64,000 nucleotides of DNA from Methylobacterium tardum (GCF_023546765.1 NZ_CP097484.1:3380001-3444000); one strand, 5' to 3'; numbered from the stretch's first letter, positions 36,910-46,148 are shown. Program-made: numbers and translations. The notes: generated by a model from the sequence alone, not told the origin.

Positions 36910-37236
36910 ATGGCTGATATCACCCTGACCGCCCGCGCGGCCAAGCGCATCAACGAGATCATGGGCTCCGAGCCATCCGGCTCGTCGTTGCGGATCAGCG
37001 TTAACGGCGGCGGTTGCTCGGGCTTCTCCTACGCCTTCGATATCGCCCGGAATCGCGAGGCTCAGGACATCGCGATCGAGCGCGACGGCGCCACAGTGAT
37101 CGTCGATCCGGTCTCGCTGGAATACATGAGCGGCTCGACCATCGATTTCGTGAACGATCTGATCGGCCAGTCCTTCAAGATCGAAAACCCGCTGGCGACC
37201 GCCTCCTGCGGCTGCGGCACGTCCTTCTCGCTCTAG
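36910..37236 (+). CDS. erpA: Iron-sulfur cluster insertion protein ErpA
   Basis: A 108-residue A-type carrier with the three cluster cysteines: one in NGGGCSGFSY and two in the C-terminal CGCGTSFSL. ATG at 36910 (MADITLTARAAKRINEIMG) is the natural start. ErpA delivers Fe-S clusters to apo-proteins such as IspG and respiratory proteins. It is divergent from dgt. Confidence 0.93.
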   Translation: MADITLTARAAKRINEIMGSEPSGSSLRISVNGGGCSGFSYAFDIARNREAQDIAIERDGATVIVDPVSLEYMSGSTIDFVNDLIGQSFKIENPLATASCGCGTSFSL

Positions 37237-37374
37237 GCGGCTCGCCGGCTGGCCGTTGCGCTCTTACGACACCCGGCCCGGCTCGGACGCGTGACCTGGG
37301 CCGCGCGATTGCCAGGTCCGGCAAAACGCGGCACCCCTACGGGATCCTGCAAAAGCTCCGGTCCCGAGACGGTC

Positions 37375-39306
37375 ATGATCCATCCGAAGGCCTGCTTCCG
37401 CCTCCGGTCGGCCTTGGCGGCGGCCGGTGCGATGGCCCTGCTCGGCCTCGGCGTTCCCTTGGCGCCCGTCGCCGCACAGGAGGGCGCCGCCGCCGTTCAG
37501 GACATCACCGTCACCGACGTGGTGCTGCCGCTCGGCGGGACGCTGCTCAAGGCGCCGAAGCTGACGGCGAGTGGCACGCGCCTCTCCAAGGAGGACCTTG
37601 CCGGGATCCTCCGGCCGGACTCGTCCGTGCCCTGGGAAACGCGGCTCGCCCAGCTCGATGCCGGGAGCCTCACGGTTCCGGTTCTGACGTCGGAGAATGT
37701 CGGGCCCGGCGAAAACCGCCAGGTCGTCACGTACCGCGACGTCGTCGCGCGCGATGTCCGGGGCGGCCGCGTCGGCGAGCTGATCGCCGCAGGTGCAACG
37801 ATCAGCGTCGTCGCGGGGGCGAATCGCAGTTCCGGCACCTACGGCCAGGTGCGGGCCACGGATCTCGATCTCGCGGCGCTCAATCGACTCTACACCCTCC
37901 CGGGCGACGGGAAGGGACCGGTCCAGCGGGTTTACGGCACCGTACAGGTCTCCGACGTGACCTACTCGGACGCACGCGGGACCACCGTGAAGATCGCGCG
38001 CCTGAGCGGGCGTGATCTCGGCGGTCGTCAGGTGCCCGACGGTTGGAACGGGGCCTTCGAGATCGTGGCCGCGGGCCTCCAGGGGGCACATGACCGGCGT
38101 GCCTTCGCCGGTGCGGCCGCCGACCTGATCGAGGCGACCGCCCTGGGAAGCCTGGAGATGCAGGGCCTGAGCGTCAGCGATTCCGACCCGCGGGGGCCGG
38201 TGCTGTTCGAGATCGGCCGTGTCGGCTACGCATCCGCGGGATCGGATGCCGGGACAGTTCTGCAGGATCTCGCGTTTTCACGCGGAAGTCTCCGCGCGCA
38301 TATCGGCCGCCTCGCCCTCGCCGGAACCTCGCTGGCACCCACGGTGGCGGCGCTGCGCGGGATCGCCGTCGAACCCGGGGCAGAAGCCGGCCTGTCGGAT
38401 GTCGAGATGCGCCGTCTGGCGCCGACGCTCGGCAACCTGACCCTGAACGAGCTGTCGATCGATCTTCCGTCCGAGGTTGCGCCAGACCCGGCGCCCCCAC
38501 GCGACGCCCGGGCCCCCGCGCGCGGCGCCGGTCCCGACGCGAACCGGCCGGGCGTCGGCAAGGCGGCAGATCCCAAGGTTGCGGACCTGAAGGCGGTCGA
38601 TCCTCTCGCCGTGACGGTGTCGCCCCGCCCCGCGCGCCAGATCGGCCTGCGCAATGCGGTCCTGGCCTTCGGGCCGCCCAGCGACGGCGTGCCAAGCACC
38701 AGCCGCCTCAGCCTGAGCGGCCTGAGCCTGCCGGCGGATCTGCTCGCCGGCGCGCCGATCCTCGGCATGCTGCCTATCTACGGCTACCGGGATCTCGACC
38801 TCGACGTCGTGGCCGATGCGAGCCTGGACGAGAAGGCGCGCGATCTGTCGCTGCGCGAGATCACGGTCACCGGGCGCGACATCGGGACGGTCCGGTTGTC
38901 GGGGACGCTGGGTGGCATCGGGCCGGAGCTGTTCTCCGGATCCCTGCCGGCGGCGACGATGCTGATGTTCTCCGGGAGCGCCAAGACCCTCGACCTGACG
39001 GTGGAGAATGCCGGCCTGTTCGAGCGCTTCCTCACAGCGCAGTCGAAGGACATGAGCCTCAAGCCGGATGAGCTGCGCAAGGAATACGTCACCGCCAGCC
39101 TGCTCGGCGTGCCGATCATCCTCGGCAACAGCGCCGCCGCGAAAGGGATCGGCGCCGCCATGGGCCAGTTCGTGATGAAGCCCGGCAAGCTGGTCGTGCA
39201 CGCCAAGGCCAAGGAGCCGGCGGGGATCGGCTTCATCGATCTCGGCGCCGCGCGCTCGCCGGCCGCGGTGCTTGACCGGCTGGAAGTCGAGGCGAAGGCG
39301 AACTGA
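37375..39306 (+). CDS. Large exported protein of unknown function
   Basis: A 643-residue protein with a signal peptide (about residues 1-35, LLGLGVPLAPVAAQEGAAA). The mature part is a long beta-rich chain with repeated patterns such as LSGRDLGGRQV, LSVSDSDPRGPVLFEIGRV, LSLSGLSLPADL and LREITVTGRDIGTVRLSG, and a Pro-rich linker near residues 370-400. The C-terminus has no anchor. It looks like a periplasmic beta-helix or beta-solenoid type protein, an inference. It follows erpA but is not an Fe-S protein. The start at 37375 is chosen by the signal peptide. Confidence 0.65.
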   Translation: MIHPKACFRLRSALAAAGAMALLGLGVPLAPVAAQEGAAAVQDITVTDVVLPLGGTLLKAPKLTASGTRLSKEDLAGILRPDSSVPWETRLAQLDAGSLTVPVLTSENVGPGENRQVVTYRDVVARDVRGGRVGELIAAGATISVVAGANRSSGTYGQVRATDLDLAALNRLYTLPGDGKGPVQRVYGTVQVSDVTYSDARGTTVKIARLSGRDLGGRQVPDGWNGAFEIVAAGLQGAHDRRAFAGAAADLIEATALGSLEMQGLSVSDSDPRGPVLFEIGRVGYASAGSDAGTVLQDLAFSRGSLRAHIGRLALAGTSLAPTVAALRGIAVEPGAEAGLSDVEMRRLAPTLGNLTLNELSIDLPSEVAPDPAPPRDARAPARGAGPDANRPGVGKAADPKVADLKAVDPLAVTVSPRPARQIGLRNAVLAFGPPSDGVPSTSRLSLSGLSLPADLLAGAPILGMLPIYGYRDLDLDVVADASLDEKARDLSLREITVTGRDIGTVRLSGTLGGIGPELFSGSLPAATMLMFSGSAKTLDLTVENAGLFERFLTAQSKDMSLKPDELRKEYVTASLLGVPIILGNSAAAKGIGAAMGQFVMKPGKLVVHAKAKEPAGIGFIDLGAARSPAAVLDRLEVEAKAN

Positions 39307-39365
39307 GCGCCGGCCGAGAGGGACGCCGCGCACCACCGGCGCACTGGGCGGCCGCGCCGTCCGGT

Positions 39366-40100
39366 CTAGACAGCGATGATGTCCGGGTGCCGAGCCGCGA
39401 GCGTCGCCCGCGTGGCTTCGGCCCAGGCGCGGTCGCGGGCGCGTCGCGGACGGTCGAGGGGCACATCGCCGATCAGGCTCGCCGGACGCCGCGACACGAG
39501 CAGAAGACGATCCGCGATGCCAATGGCCTCGGCGACGTTGTGGGTCACCATCAGGACGCTCATGCCGGCTTTGTCCACCGTGTCCACCACCAGCCCGCGC
39601 AGCTCGGCGGCGGCGGCATCGTCCAGGGAGACGAACGGCTCGTCGAGCACGAGGATCCGCGGTCCGGCGGCGAGGGCCCGGGCGAGCGCGACCCGGCGCT
39701 GCATCCCGAGAGAGAGCGCCTTGGGATAGCTCCCGCGCCAAGCCGTCAGCCCGAGCTGCGCGAACAGCCCGTCGAGGTTCTGGTCACGGCGTGCCCGGGG
39801 CAGCCCGAGGCGGACATTGTGCTCGATGCTTCGCCAAGGCAGCAGCCGGGGCTCCTGGAAGACGATCCCGGCCTTGTCCGCCCCTGAGACGCGCCCCTCG
39901 AAATCCGAGTCGAGGCCAAGCAGGATCCGCAGGGTCGTGGTCTTTCCCGCGCCCGAGGGACCGATCAGGCAGACGATCTCGCCGGCGCCGACGCCGAACG
40001 CGAGGCCGCGGACGGCCTCGACCGGCTCGGCGCGAGGGGGCCGGTACCATTTCGAGTCGATCGCGACCTGGAGGACGGGCTCAGCGCCAGCGGCGGACAT
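39366..40100 (-). CDS. ABC transporter ATP-binding protein (NitT/TauT type)
   Basis: A 244-residue ATPase with Walker A GPSGAGKTT, Q-loop FQEPRLLPW, Walker B LVLDEPF and a switch His (THNVAEAI). The signature reads LSLGMQRR in place of the usual LSGGQ, a common variant. It resembles SsuB/TauB/NrtD ATPases. Its start overlaps the permease stop by about 20 bp, so the two are coupled. The substrate of the system is not clear. Confidence 0.88.
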   Translation of the reverse strand: MSAAGAEPVLQVAIDSKWYRPPRAEPVEAVRGLAFGVGAGEIVCLIGPSGAGKTTTLRILLGLDSDFEGRVSGADKAGIVFQEPRLLPWRSIEHNVRLGLPRARRDQNLDGLFAQLGLTAWRGSYPKALSLGMQRRVALARALAAGPRILVLDEPFVSLDDAAAAELRGLVVDTVDKAGMSVLMVTHNVAEAIGIADRLLLVSRRPASLIGDVPLDRPRRARDRAWAEATRATLAARHPDIIAV

Positions 40101-40818
40101 AGGTTTCGAGCCGCTGCAGCAGGAGGACATCGATGCCGATCATCACGGCCATGAAGACGAGGCTGTAGCCGATGATCGCGGCCACGTCGGTGCTCTGGAC
40201 GAAGTAGTAGTTGATCGCGAACCCGACCCCGTCCGGGCGTCCGAGCAGCTCGACCACCAGCACGATCTTCCAGGCGAGCGAGAGGCCCGAGCGCGCTGCG
40301 GTGACCATGTAGGGCTGCAGCTGCGGGATCAGCACGTCGCGGATCCAGGTACGGCGGTCGAGGCGGTAGGCCCGCGCCATCTCGTCGAGGCCTGGATCGA
40401 GGTTCCGAGCGCCCTCGCGCACGATCACCGCCACGTTCGGGAGCTTGTTGAGCACCACCGCGAGGATTGCCGCCGTCTCGGTCAGCCCGACCCAGACATA
40501 GGCCAGCACCGTGATGACCAGGGCCGGTGTGTTGAGGAGGACGAGGAGCGGCGTGTCGAGGGTCAGGTCGGCGGCCTTCGACCGCCCGAGGGCGACGCCC
40601 AGCGCGACCCCGAGCGCCATCGCCACCGTGAACGAGATCGCGACCCGGAGCAGCGTCACACCGACATTGTGGACGAGGTCGCCGCGCTCGGCTTCTTGCA
40701 CGATGAAGCGCAGCACCGTGAGGGGGGCCGGCAGCAGACGCGACCCGGCCTCCGGCGCCGCGGCCTGCCACGCGGCGACGAGCACGATGAGGGACGCGAT
40801 GCGGGTCAGTGCGCCCAT
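40081..40818 (-). CDS. ABC transporter permease (NitT/TauT type)
   Basis: A 245-residue inner-membrane permease with about six helices. The EAA loop region reads NLDPGLDEMARAYRLDRRTWIRDVLIPQLQPY, as in SsuC/TauC. It sits between the substrate-binding gene and the ATPase gene. No substrate is evident. Confidence 0.88.
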   Translation of the reverse strand: MGALTRIASLIVLVAAWQAAAPEAGSRLLPAPLTVLRFIVQEAERGDLVHNVGVTLLRVAISFTVAMALGVALGVALGRSKAADLTLDTPLLVLLNTPALVITVLAYVWVGLTETAAILAVVLNKLPNVAVIVREGARNLDPGLDEMARAYRLDRRTWIRDVLIPQLQPYMVTAARSGLSLAWKIVLVVELLGRPDGVGFAINYYFVQSTDVAAIIGYSLVFMAVMIGIDVLLLQRLETYVRRWR

Positions 40819-40869
40819 GCGGTCCCGGCGTTCCGGAAGAAAGTCACGGCAGCCGGGCGGAGGGGTGCC

Positions 40870-41853
40870 TCAGCCATTCCGGCCGGAATCGTAGTAGAGG
40901 TCAGGCGGGAGCCCGTTGCCCTTGCCGACCAGGCGGGTGCCGCCGAGCCGCGCCATCACGGCGTAGAGCTTCTCGGCATCGGCGCGCTCCTCGGCCACCG
41001 GCCTGCGCGGGATGCCGGTTAGGAAATCGCGCTTCAGGGCCTCGAAGGTGGCGTCGTCCTCGGCAGCCATCAGCGGGCGCACGATCTGCCACGTGCTCGG
41101 ATCCTGCGCCAGCATGTCCTTGGCAGCCCGCGACGCCCGGGAGAAGCCGGCCACCGCGTCGGGCTTCTCCTTGACGGTCGTGTCCTGGAACAGGTAGCCG
41201 ATCAGCGCGACATCGCCCGACACGCCCAGGGCGTGCATGACGTCCTCGGCCCCGACGAGCCGGCGGTACTTCTTGGCCTCCAGCCGCGCGCAGTAAGTCC
41301 AGTAGGTCAGCGCCGCGTCGAGCGCGCCCTGCTCCAGCTTCAGGGTGATCAGCGGCGGCGCGCCGTAGGCGATCTCGGCGGCGTGCTCGAGGTCGATGCC
41401 GGCAGCGTCCTTGGCCTGGGCTTTCAAGAGCAGCCAGTTCTTGTCGAGGGGGCCGCCGGCCACGCCGAGACGCTTGCCGTCGAGGTCCTTCAAGGACCTG
41501 ATCGCGCTGTCGGACGGCACCATCACGGCGCCTTCCGAGGTCGAATACGGAATGAAACGGACCGCCTGCCCGTCGTTGCCGAGGCGGGCTGCCCAGAGCA
41601 GGTCGCCGATGATCGTGTCGACCTGGCCGCCGATGAAGCTGATCCGCGCAGCATCGTTCCCGGCAAGCTTGACCGCGTCGAGCTGGAAGCCGTTCGCGGT
41701 ATCGAGGCCGCGCGCCTTGATGACGGCCGCCTCCCAGGTCGAGGTGCCGAAGGGCAGGCTTCCCAGGCGGATGACCGGCGCGTCGGCGCGTGCCGCCCGC
41801 AGGCCGAGGCCGCCGAGCAGGCTTCCGGCGAGCATCGCGCGCCGTGACAGCAT
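40870..41853 (-). CDS. ABC transporter substrate-binding protein (SsuA/TauA/ThiY-like)
   Basis: A 327-residue periplasmic binding protein with an N-terminal LSRRAMLAGSLLGGLGLRAARADA export signal (twin-Arg-like). IRLGSLPFGTSTWEAAVIK and FIGGQVDTIIGDLLWAARLGNDG resemble the type II fold of the NMT1/SsuA family. The start at 41853 is chosen because GGAGAAGG precedes it; an ATG five codons upstream is less well placed. It is the first gene of a three-gene transporter, with no adjacent enzyme genes to suggest the substrate. Confidence 0.8.
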   Translation of the reverse strand: MLSRRAMLAGSLLGGLGLRAARADAPVIRLGSLPFGTSTWEAAVIKARGLDTANGFQLDAVKLAGNDAARISFIGGQVDTIIGDLLWAARLGNDGQAVRFIPYSTSEGAVMVPSDSAIRSLKDLDGKRLGVAGGPLDKNWLLLKAQAKDAAGIDLEHAAEIAYGAPPLITLKLEQGALDAALTYWTYCARLEAKKYRRLVGAEDVMHALGVSGDVALIGYLFQDTTVKEKPDAVAGFSRASRAAKDMLAQDPSTWQIVRPLMAAEDDATFEALKRDFLTGIPRRPVAEERADAEKLYAVMARLGGTRLVGKGNGLPPDLYYDSGRNG

Positions 41854-42040
41854 CACGCCTTCTCCCATCGTATTGCGCAGTTTTCAGCAGCCGCAGACTG
41901 AGGTGCCGAGTGGTCCGGGCGCCATTGGAAAATGGTCATAGGGCCCGCATGGGCCTGCGTCCACCGCGCACGATGCGCTTGCGCGTGCTCGGCCGCGGCG
42001 GCACCTTCACCGGGTTCATGCAAACCGGGAGGATTGGGCC

Positions 42041-42418
42041 ATGACCGAGCGACGCGAAGGCGCTCTCGACGAGGCGACCGTGGAGGCGCGGCTGAAAGCC
42101 GAGTTGCCGGCGTGGCGGCTGGAGGATGGGTGGATCCGCCGCACCTACAAGACGGCGGGCTGGAAGAGCACGCTGATGGTCATCAACACGGTGGGCCATC
42201 TCGCCGAGGCCGCGTGGCACCATCCCGACATCACGGCCTCCTACGCCTGGGTCGAGGTTCGGCTCATGAACCACGCCGCGAAGGGCATCACCGACAAGGA
42301 TTTCGCCCTCGCGCGGAAGATCGAGGAGGTGGTCGCGTGGCAGCCGGGCCAGGAAGGCCAGGGCCTCGAAGGCACGCCGACCGATGCCCGCTTCGCCTAC
42401 ATCAAGTACGACAAGTAG
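42041..42418 (+). CDS. phhB: Pterin-4a-carbinolamine dehydratase
   Basis: A 125-residue enzyme of the PCD/DCoH family that dehydrates 4a-hydroxytetrahydropterin. The catalytic motif is AWHHPDITASYAWVEV (the H-H-P pair), followed by NHAAKGITDKDFALARKIEE. It has an extra C-terminal tail of about 15 residues. Start is the ATG at 42041. In a methylotroph it may serve pterin recycling (phenylalanine hydroxylase or pterin cofactor metabolism); no hydroxylase gene is adjacent. Confidence 0.88.
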   Translation: MTERREGALDEATVEARLKAELPAWRLEDGWIRRTYKTAGWKSTLMVINTVGHLAEAAWHHPDITASYAWVEVRLMNHAAKGITDKDFALARKIEEVVAWQPGQEGQGLEGTPTDARFAYIKYDK

Positions 42419-42432
42419 CGGCGGGCCGACCG

Positions 42433-42654
42433 TCACTGCGGGTCCTTCACCCGGCGGCACTCGGTCTTGAGGTAGGCGCTCTTGCCGATCTCGTCGCGCC
42501 GCTCGGTGCGGGCGATGATCTCCTGCCACCCGGTGGCGCAGCCGAGCTCGTTGGCGACCCGGACCTTGCGCACTTCCAGCGCCTGGTCGTCGGTGCAGAC
42601 ATCCTGGGCGAGGCCGTTGGCGCAGACCAGGACGACGGCGATGAAGGCGTTCAT
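42433..42654 (-). CDS. Small secreted protein with cysteines
   Basis: A 73-residue protein with a short signal peptide (MNAFIAVVLVCANGLAQ) and a mature part with three Cys (DVCTDD, LGCATGW, TECRRV). The Cys spacing suggests a small disulfide-bonded periplasmic protein. It is convergent with phhB, whose stop lies 14 bp away. No family is recognised. Confidence 0.6.
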   Translation of the reverse strand: MNAFIAVVLVCANGLAQDVCTDDQALEVRKVRVANELGCATGWQEIIARTERRDEIGKSAYLKTECRRVKDPQ

Positions 42655-42854
42655 GCAGGTGGAGTTCCCCGTTACGGCTCCACCCTACGCGCCGGCCGGC
42701 GCGAAAGTTGCGCCCGTCGTCATGTTCCAGCATGTCGCGATGAATAGCGCGGGTGATCCAGCTTCGTGCGGGCGGACGGACGGCAGCTCGCCGACCACTT
42801 GGCGATCCGGACGGGCGTGGTGCGATAGGAGCTCGGATGCTGGCTCCGGCTTCG

Positions 42855-42944
42855 CCGTCTTTGCGAGCGGAGCAAAGCAATCCAGACAGCGCGACAACGG
42901 CCGATGTCGCGCTGTCCTGGGTCACTTCGCTGTGCTCGTGATGG
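42855..42944. repeat. Intergenic palindromic repeat, GAGCGAAGCA type
   Basis: The left arm contains CGTCTTTGCGAGCGGAGCAA AGCAATCCAG and the right arm CTGGGTCACTTCGCTGTGCT CGTGATGG, reverse-complement-like, with an inner stem ACAGCGCGAC/GTCGCGCTGT. It is clearly related to the repeat at 25126-25217. It lies in the 410 bp between the small secreted gene and the RND pump. Confidence 0.7.
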
Positions 42945-42974
42945 CGGAGAGCGCCATCCTCCAACAAGACCGTC

Positions 42975-43016
42975 ACGGTCGGCCCGCCTGAGGGGGCGAA
43001 AAGGCGGGCCGACCGT
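42975..43016. terminator. Strong stem-loop downstream of the RND pump
   Basis: ACGGTCGGCCCGCC (42975-42988) pairs perfectly with GGCGGGCCGACCGT (43003-43016), a 14-bp stem with a loop of 14 bp. On the plus strand TTTCTC follows; on the minus strand the hairpin ends the RND transcript region (RND stop at 43064). It is a plausible terminator. Confidence 0.55.
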
Positions 43017-43063
43017 TTCTCGCAGCGCCAACACAGGGCGCCGCGATCTCTTACCGCCGGTGC

Positions 43064-46000
43064 TCAGGCGGCGTGCGTTGCCGTGCCGCCGGCAGAGGGT
43101 CGGATGCGGTAGCAGCCGACATACAGGGCGGGCAGGAACAGAAGCGTCAGGAACGTCGCTGCCAGGATGCCGCCGATCATCGCGAAGGCCATCGGGCCCC
43201 AGAACACCTCGCGGGCGATCGGAATCAGGCCCAGGCTCGCCGCCGCGGCCGTCAGCAGGATCGGCCGCATGCGGTGGTGGGTCGCCTCGAACACGGCGTC
43301 CCACGGGGCCATCCCCTCGGCCCGGAACTCCTCGATCTGGCTCACCAGGATCACCGCGTTGCGGATGATGATGCCGATCAGCGCCAGGATGCCCAGGATG
43401 GCGACGAAGCCCATAGGCTTGTCGAACAGCAGGAGCGCCGGAACCACGCCGATCAGGCCGAGGGGCGCGACCGTGAACACGAGCAGCATCCGCCCGAAGC
43501 TCTGGAGCTGCATCATCAGCAGCAGAGCCATGGCGAGCAGCATGACCGGGACGACGGCCGCGATCGGGCCCTGGCCCTTCGCAGACTCCTCGACGGCGCC
43601 GCCGGTCTGGAGCGTGTAACCCTCCGGCAGCGTCTTGATGAAGGCGTCGATTCCGGGTTGCAGGGCGGCCACGATGGTGGCGGGCTGCGTGGCATCGTGA
43701 ATCGTCGCGCGCACCGTCACGGTCGGCAGCCGGTCCCGACGCCAGACGATCGGCTGCTCGAGGTCGTAGCCGATCCGCGCGAAGGCGAGGAGCGGCACCA
43801 CGGTTCCGTTGGCGAGACCAACCTGCAGCGACTGGAGGGTGTCCAGCGAGGACCGCTCCGCCGCCCGGGCCCGGCCGACGACGTTCACCAGATAGATCGA
43901 ATCGCGCACCTGGGTGATCGCCTGACCGCCCTCGATTCCGTTGAGGATGCCGGCCACGTCCTGGCTGGTCACGCCGAGCTGGCGAGCCTTGTCCTGCAGG
44001 ATCTCGACCCGCAGCACCTTGCCGGGCTCGTTCCAGTCGAAGGTCGGGACGTCGAGTCGCTTGTCGGAGGCCACCACGTTCGCGAGGTCGAGGGCGAGGT
44101 GGCGCGCGGTCTCCATATTGGGCCCGCTGAGACGGTACTGGACCGGCCGGCCGACGGGCGGCCCGAGGCTCAGCGGCTGCACCAGCACGTCGGTGCCGAC
44201 GAAGTCGCGCTGGGCGACGTCCTGAAGCCGCGCCATGACCCGGTCGCGCAGCTCCAGGGATTTCGTGACGATCACGATCTGCCCGTAGAACGCGTTCGCG
44301 AGCTGCTGGTCGAGGGGCAGGTAGAAGCGCACGGCGCCCTGCCCGACATAGGACGACCAGCTCGTCACGTCCGGATCGTCCTTCAGCTTCGCCTCGAACC
44401 GATCCATCTGCGCCTTGGTCTCGGCGATCGTGGCGTTCTGCGGCAGCGTCAGGTCGACCAGCAGCTCGGACCGGTCCGAGGACGGGAAGAATTGCTGCTG
44501 CACGTGTCCCATCCCGACGATCGCGCTGATCATCAGCGCGAGGGACAGGACCACCGTGGTCCAGCGCCACCGCATGGCGACGCGGAGCGCGGCCAGGAAC
44601 AGGCGGGTGAAGAGGCCCCGCTTCTCGGTATGATGCTTCATGGTCTTCGGCAGGAGCGTGACGCCGATCAGCGGGGCGAACAGCACCGCCACGACCCACG
44701 ACACCAGCAGAGCGGCGGCGATGACCACGAACAGCGAGTAGGTGTACTCGCCCGCGCCCGAACCGTTGAACCCGATGGGCAGGAAGCCCGCCACCGTGAC
44801 AAGCGTCCCGGTCAGCATCGGGAACGCCGTTGAGGTGTAGGCGAAGGTCGCGGCCTTCCGCAGCGTGTCGCCGCGCTCCAGGCGGGCGACCATCATCTCC
44901 ACGGTGATCATGGCGTCGTCGACCAGGAGGCCGAGGGCGATGATCAGGGCGCCGAGCGAGATGCGCTGCAGCGTCACGTCCATGATCTGCATGACCACGA
45001 ACACGATCGCCAGAACCAGCGGGATCGACACGGACACCACCAGTCCGGCGCGGACGCCGAGGCTCACGAAACTGACGGCGAGCACGATGATCACCGCCTC
45101 GACCAGGGCCTCGGTGAAGCCGCCGACCGCGTGCTCCACCTGCTTGGGCTGGTCCGACACGAGATGGACCCCGACGCCCACCGGCAGCTTGGCCTCGATC
45201 AGCCGCATGCGCTCCTTCAGGGCCTCGCCGAAATGCAGCAAGTTGGCGCCCGGCCGCATCGCGATGGCGAGGCCGATGGCGGGCTTGCCCTCGAACCGGA
45301 ACATCGGTGCCGGCGGGTCCTCGTAGCCGCGGCTGATCTCGGCGATGTCCGCGAGCCGGAAGAAGCGGTCATTCACTCGGAGGTTGAAGTCCTGGAGCGC
45401 CGCCTCCGAGGCGAACGAGCCGCTGACCCGCAGCGAGACCCGTTCCGGACCCGCCTGGACCACACCGGAGGCCGAGACCGCGTTCTGCGCCTGCAGCGCC
45501 TTGATCAGAGCCTGGAAGTCGATGCCGTAGCCGGCGAGCTTGCGGGTCGAGAAGTCGAGGAAGATCGTCTCGGCCTGGGTTCCGATCAGCTGGGTCTTGC
45601 CGATATCAGGGACCCGCAGCACCTCGGTGCGGACGCCCTCCACGTAGTCGCGCAGCTGCCGATAGGTCAGCCCGTCGGCCGTGAACGCGTAGATGTTGCC
45701 GTAGACGTCGCCGAACTCGTCGTTGAAGAACGGGCCCTGCACGCCGTCCGGAAACTGGCCCTTGATGTCGCCGAGGCGCTTGCGCACCTGGTAGAAGGCC
45801 GGCTGGATCTCGCCCTTCTTCAGCGTGTCGCGGAACTGCACGAAGACCGTGGACGACCCGGGGGTCGTGTAGCTGCGGACGTAGTCGAGCCCGTTGAGCT
45901 GCTGCAGCTCCTTCTCGACCCGGTCGGTGACCTGATCGATCGTATCCTTGATGGTCGCACCCGGCCACGTCGTCTGCACGACCATGGTCTTGATCGTGAA

Positions 46001-46126
46001 CGGCGGATCCTCCTCGCGGCCCAGGCGCGAATAGGCCATCACGCCGGCGACCAGCGAGACGAGCATCAGGAACCAGACGAACGAGCGGTGCCCGAGCGCC
46101 CAGTCGGAAAGGTTGAAGTCCTTCAC
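43064..46126 (-). CDS. RND efflux transporter (HAE1-type)
   Basis: A 1020-residue inner-membrane pump with 12 helices and two large periplasmic loops. DDAMITVEMM in helix 4 holds the paired Asp of the proton relay, and helix 10 carries the matching region near the C-terminus (FGRMLLVF, LLLFDKPMGFVAI). It resembles AcrB/MexB/TriC pumps. Two membrane-fusion proteins are encoded upstream in the same transcript and no outer-membrane channel gene is adjacent. A TetR gene is divergent. The substrate is unknown. Confidence 0.93.
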   Translation of the reverse strand: MKDFNLSDWALGHRSFVWFLMLVSLVAGVMAYSRLGREEDPPFTIKTMVVQTTWPGATIKDTIDQVTDRVEKELQQLNGLDYVRSYTTPGSSTVFVQFRDTLKKGEIQPAFYQVRKRLGDIKGQFPDGVQGPFFNDEFGDVYGNIYAFTADGLTYRQLRDYVEGVRTEVLRVPDIGKTQLIGTQAETIFLDFSTRKLAGYGIDFQALIKALQAQNAVSASGVVQAGPERVSLRVSGSFASEAALQDFNLRVNDRFFRLADIAEISRGYEDPPAPMFRFEGKPAIGLAIAMRPGANLLHFGEALKERMRLIEAKLPVGVGVHLVSDQPKQVEHAVGGFTEALVEAVIIVLAVSFVSLGVRAGLVVSVSIPLVLAIVFVVMQIMDVTLQRISLGALIIALGLLVDDAMITVEMMVARLERGDTLRKAATFAYTSTAFPMLTGTLVTVAGFLPIGFNGSGAGEYTYSLFVVIAAALLVSWVVAVLFAPLIGVTLLPKTMKHHTEKRGLFTRLFLAALRVAMRWRWTTVVLSLALMISAIVGMGHVQQQFFPSSDRSELLVDLTLPQNATIAETKAQMDRFEAKLKDDPDVTSWSSYVGQGAVRFYLPLDQQLANAFYGQIVIVTKSLELRDRVMARLQDVAQRDFVGTDVLVQPLSLGPPVGRPVQYRLSGPNMETARHLALDLANVVASDKRLDVPTFDWNEPGKVLRVEILQDKARQLGVTSQDVAGILNGIEGGQAITQVRDSIYLVNVVGRARAAERSSLDTLQSLQVGLANGTVVPLLAFARIGYDLEQPIVWRRDRLPTVTVRATIHDATQPATIVAALQPGIDAFIKTLPEGYTLQTGGAVEESAKGQGPIAAVVPVMLLAMALLLMMQLQSFGRMLLVFTVAPLGLIGVVPALLLFDKPMGFVAILGILALIGIIIRNAVILVSQIEEFRAEGMAPWDAVFEATHHRMRPILLTAAAASLGLIPIAREVFWGPMAFAMIGGILAATFLTLLFLPALYVGCYRIRPSAGGTATHAA

Positions 46127-46148
46127 GCAGAAACCCCGTGCGGCCGGC

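Larger units (their letters stand above)
42420..42988. repeat. 14-bp perfect inverted repeat pair enclosing a small gene
   Basis: GGCGGGCCGACCGT at 42420-42433 is repeated in reverse complement at 42975-42988, bounding 569 bp that hold the 73-residue gene and the REP-like repeat. The same 14-mer occurs a third time at 43003-43016, next to the right copy. No transposase or target duplication is visible, so a mobile element is not shown. Confidence 0.55.
42655..43063. other. Gene-free stretch holding repeats
   Basis: About 410 bp between the small secreted protein start and the RND pump stop. It holds the GAGCGAAGCA-type repeat (42855-42944) and the stem-loop at 42975-43016. No gene is seen. 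Confidence 0.6.

Noticed and set aside
38278..39741. 487-codon minus-strand frame over the exported protein and ABC ATPase
   Set aside because: It crosses two real genes in the wrong frame and has no domain-like sequence.
42720..44699. 659-codon minus-strand frame inside the RND region
   Set aside because: It is another frame of the RND pump gene and continues through the repeat, with Arg/Pro/Gly-rich sequence.
43073..44833. 586-codon plus-strand frame opposite the RND pump
   Set aside because: It is antisense to a gene with a full set of RND motifs and has low-complexity composition.
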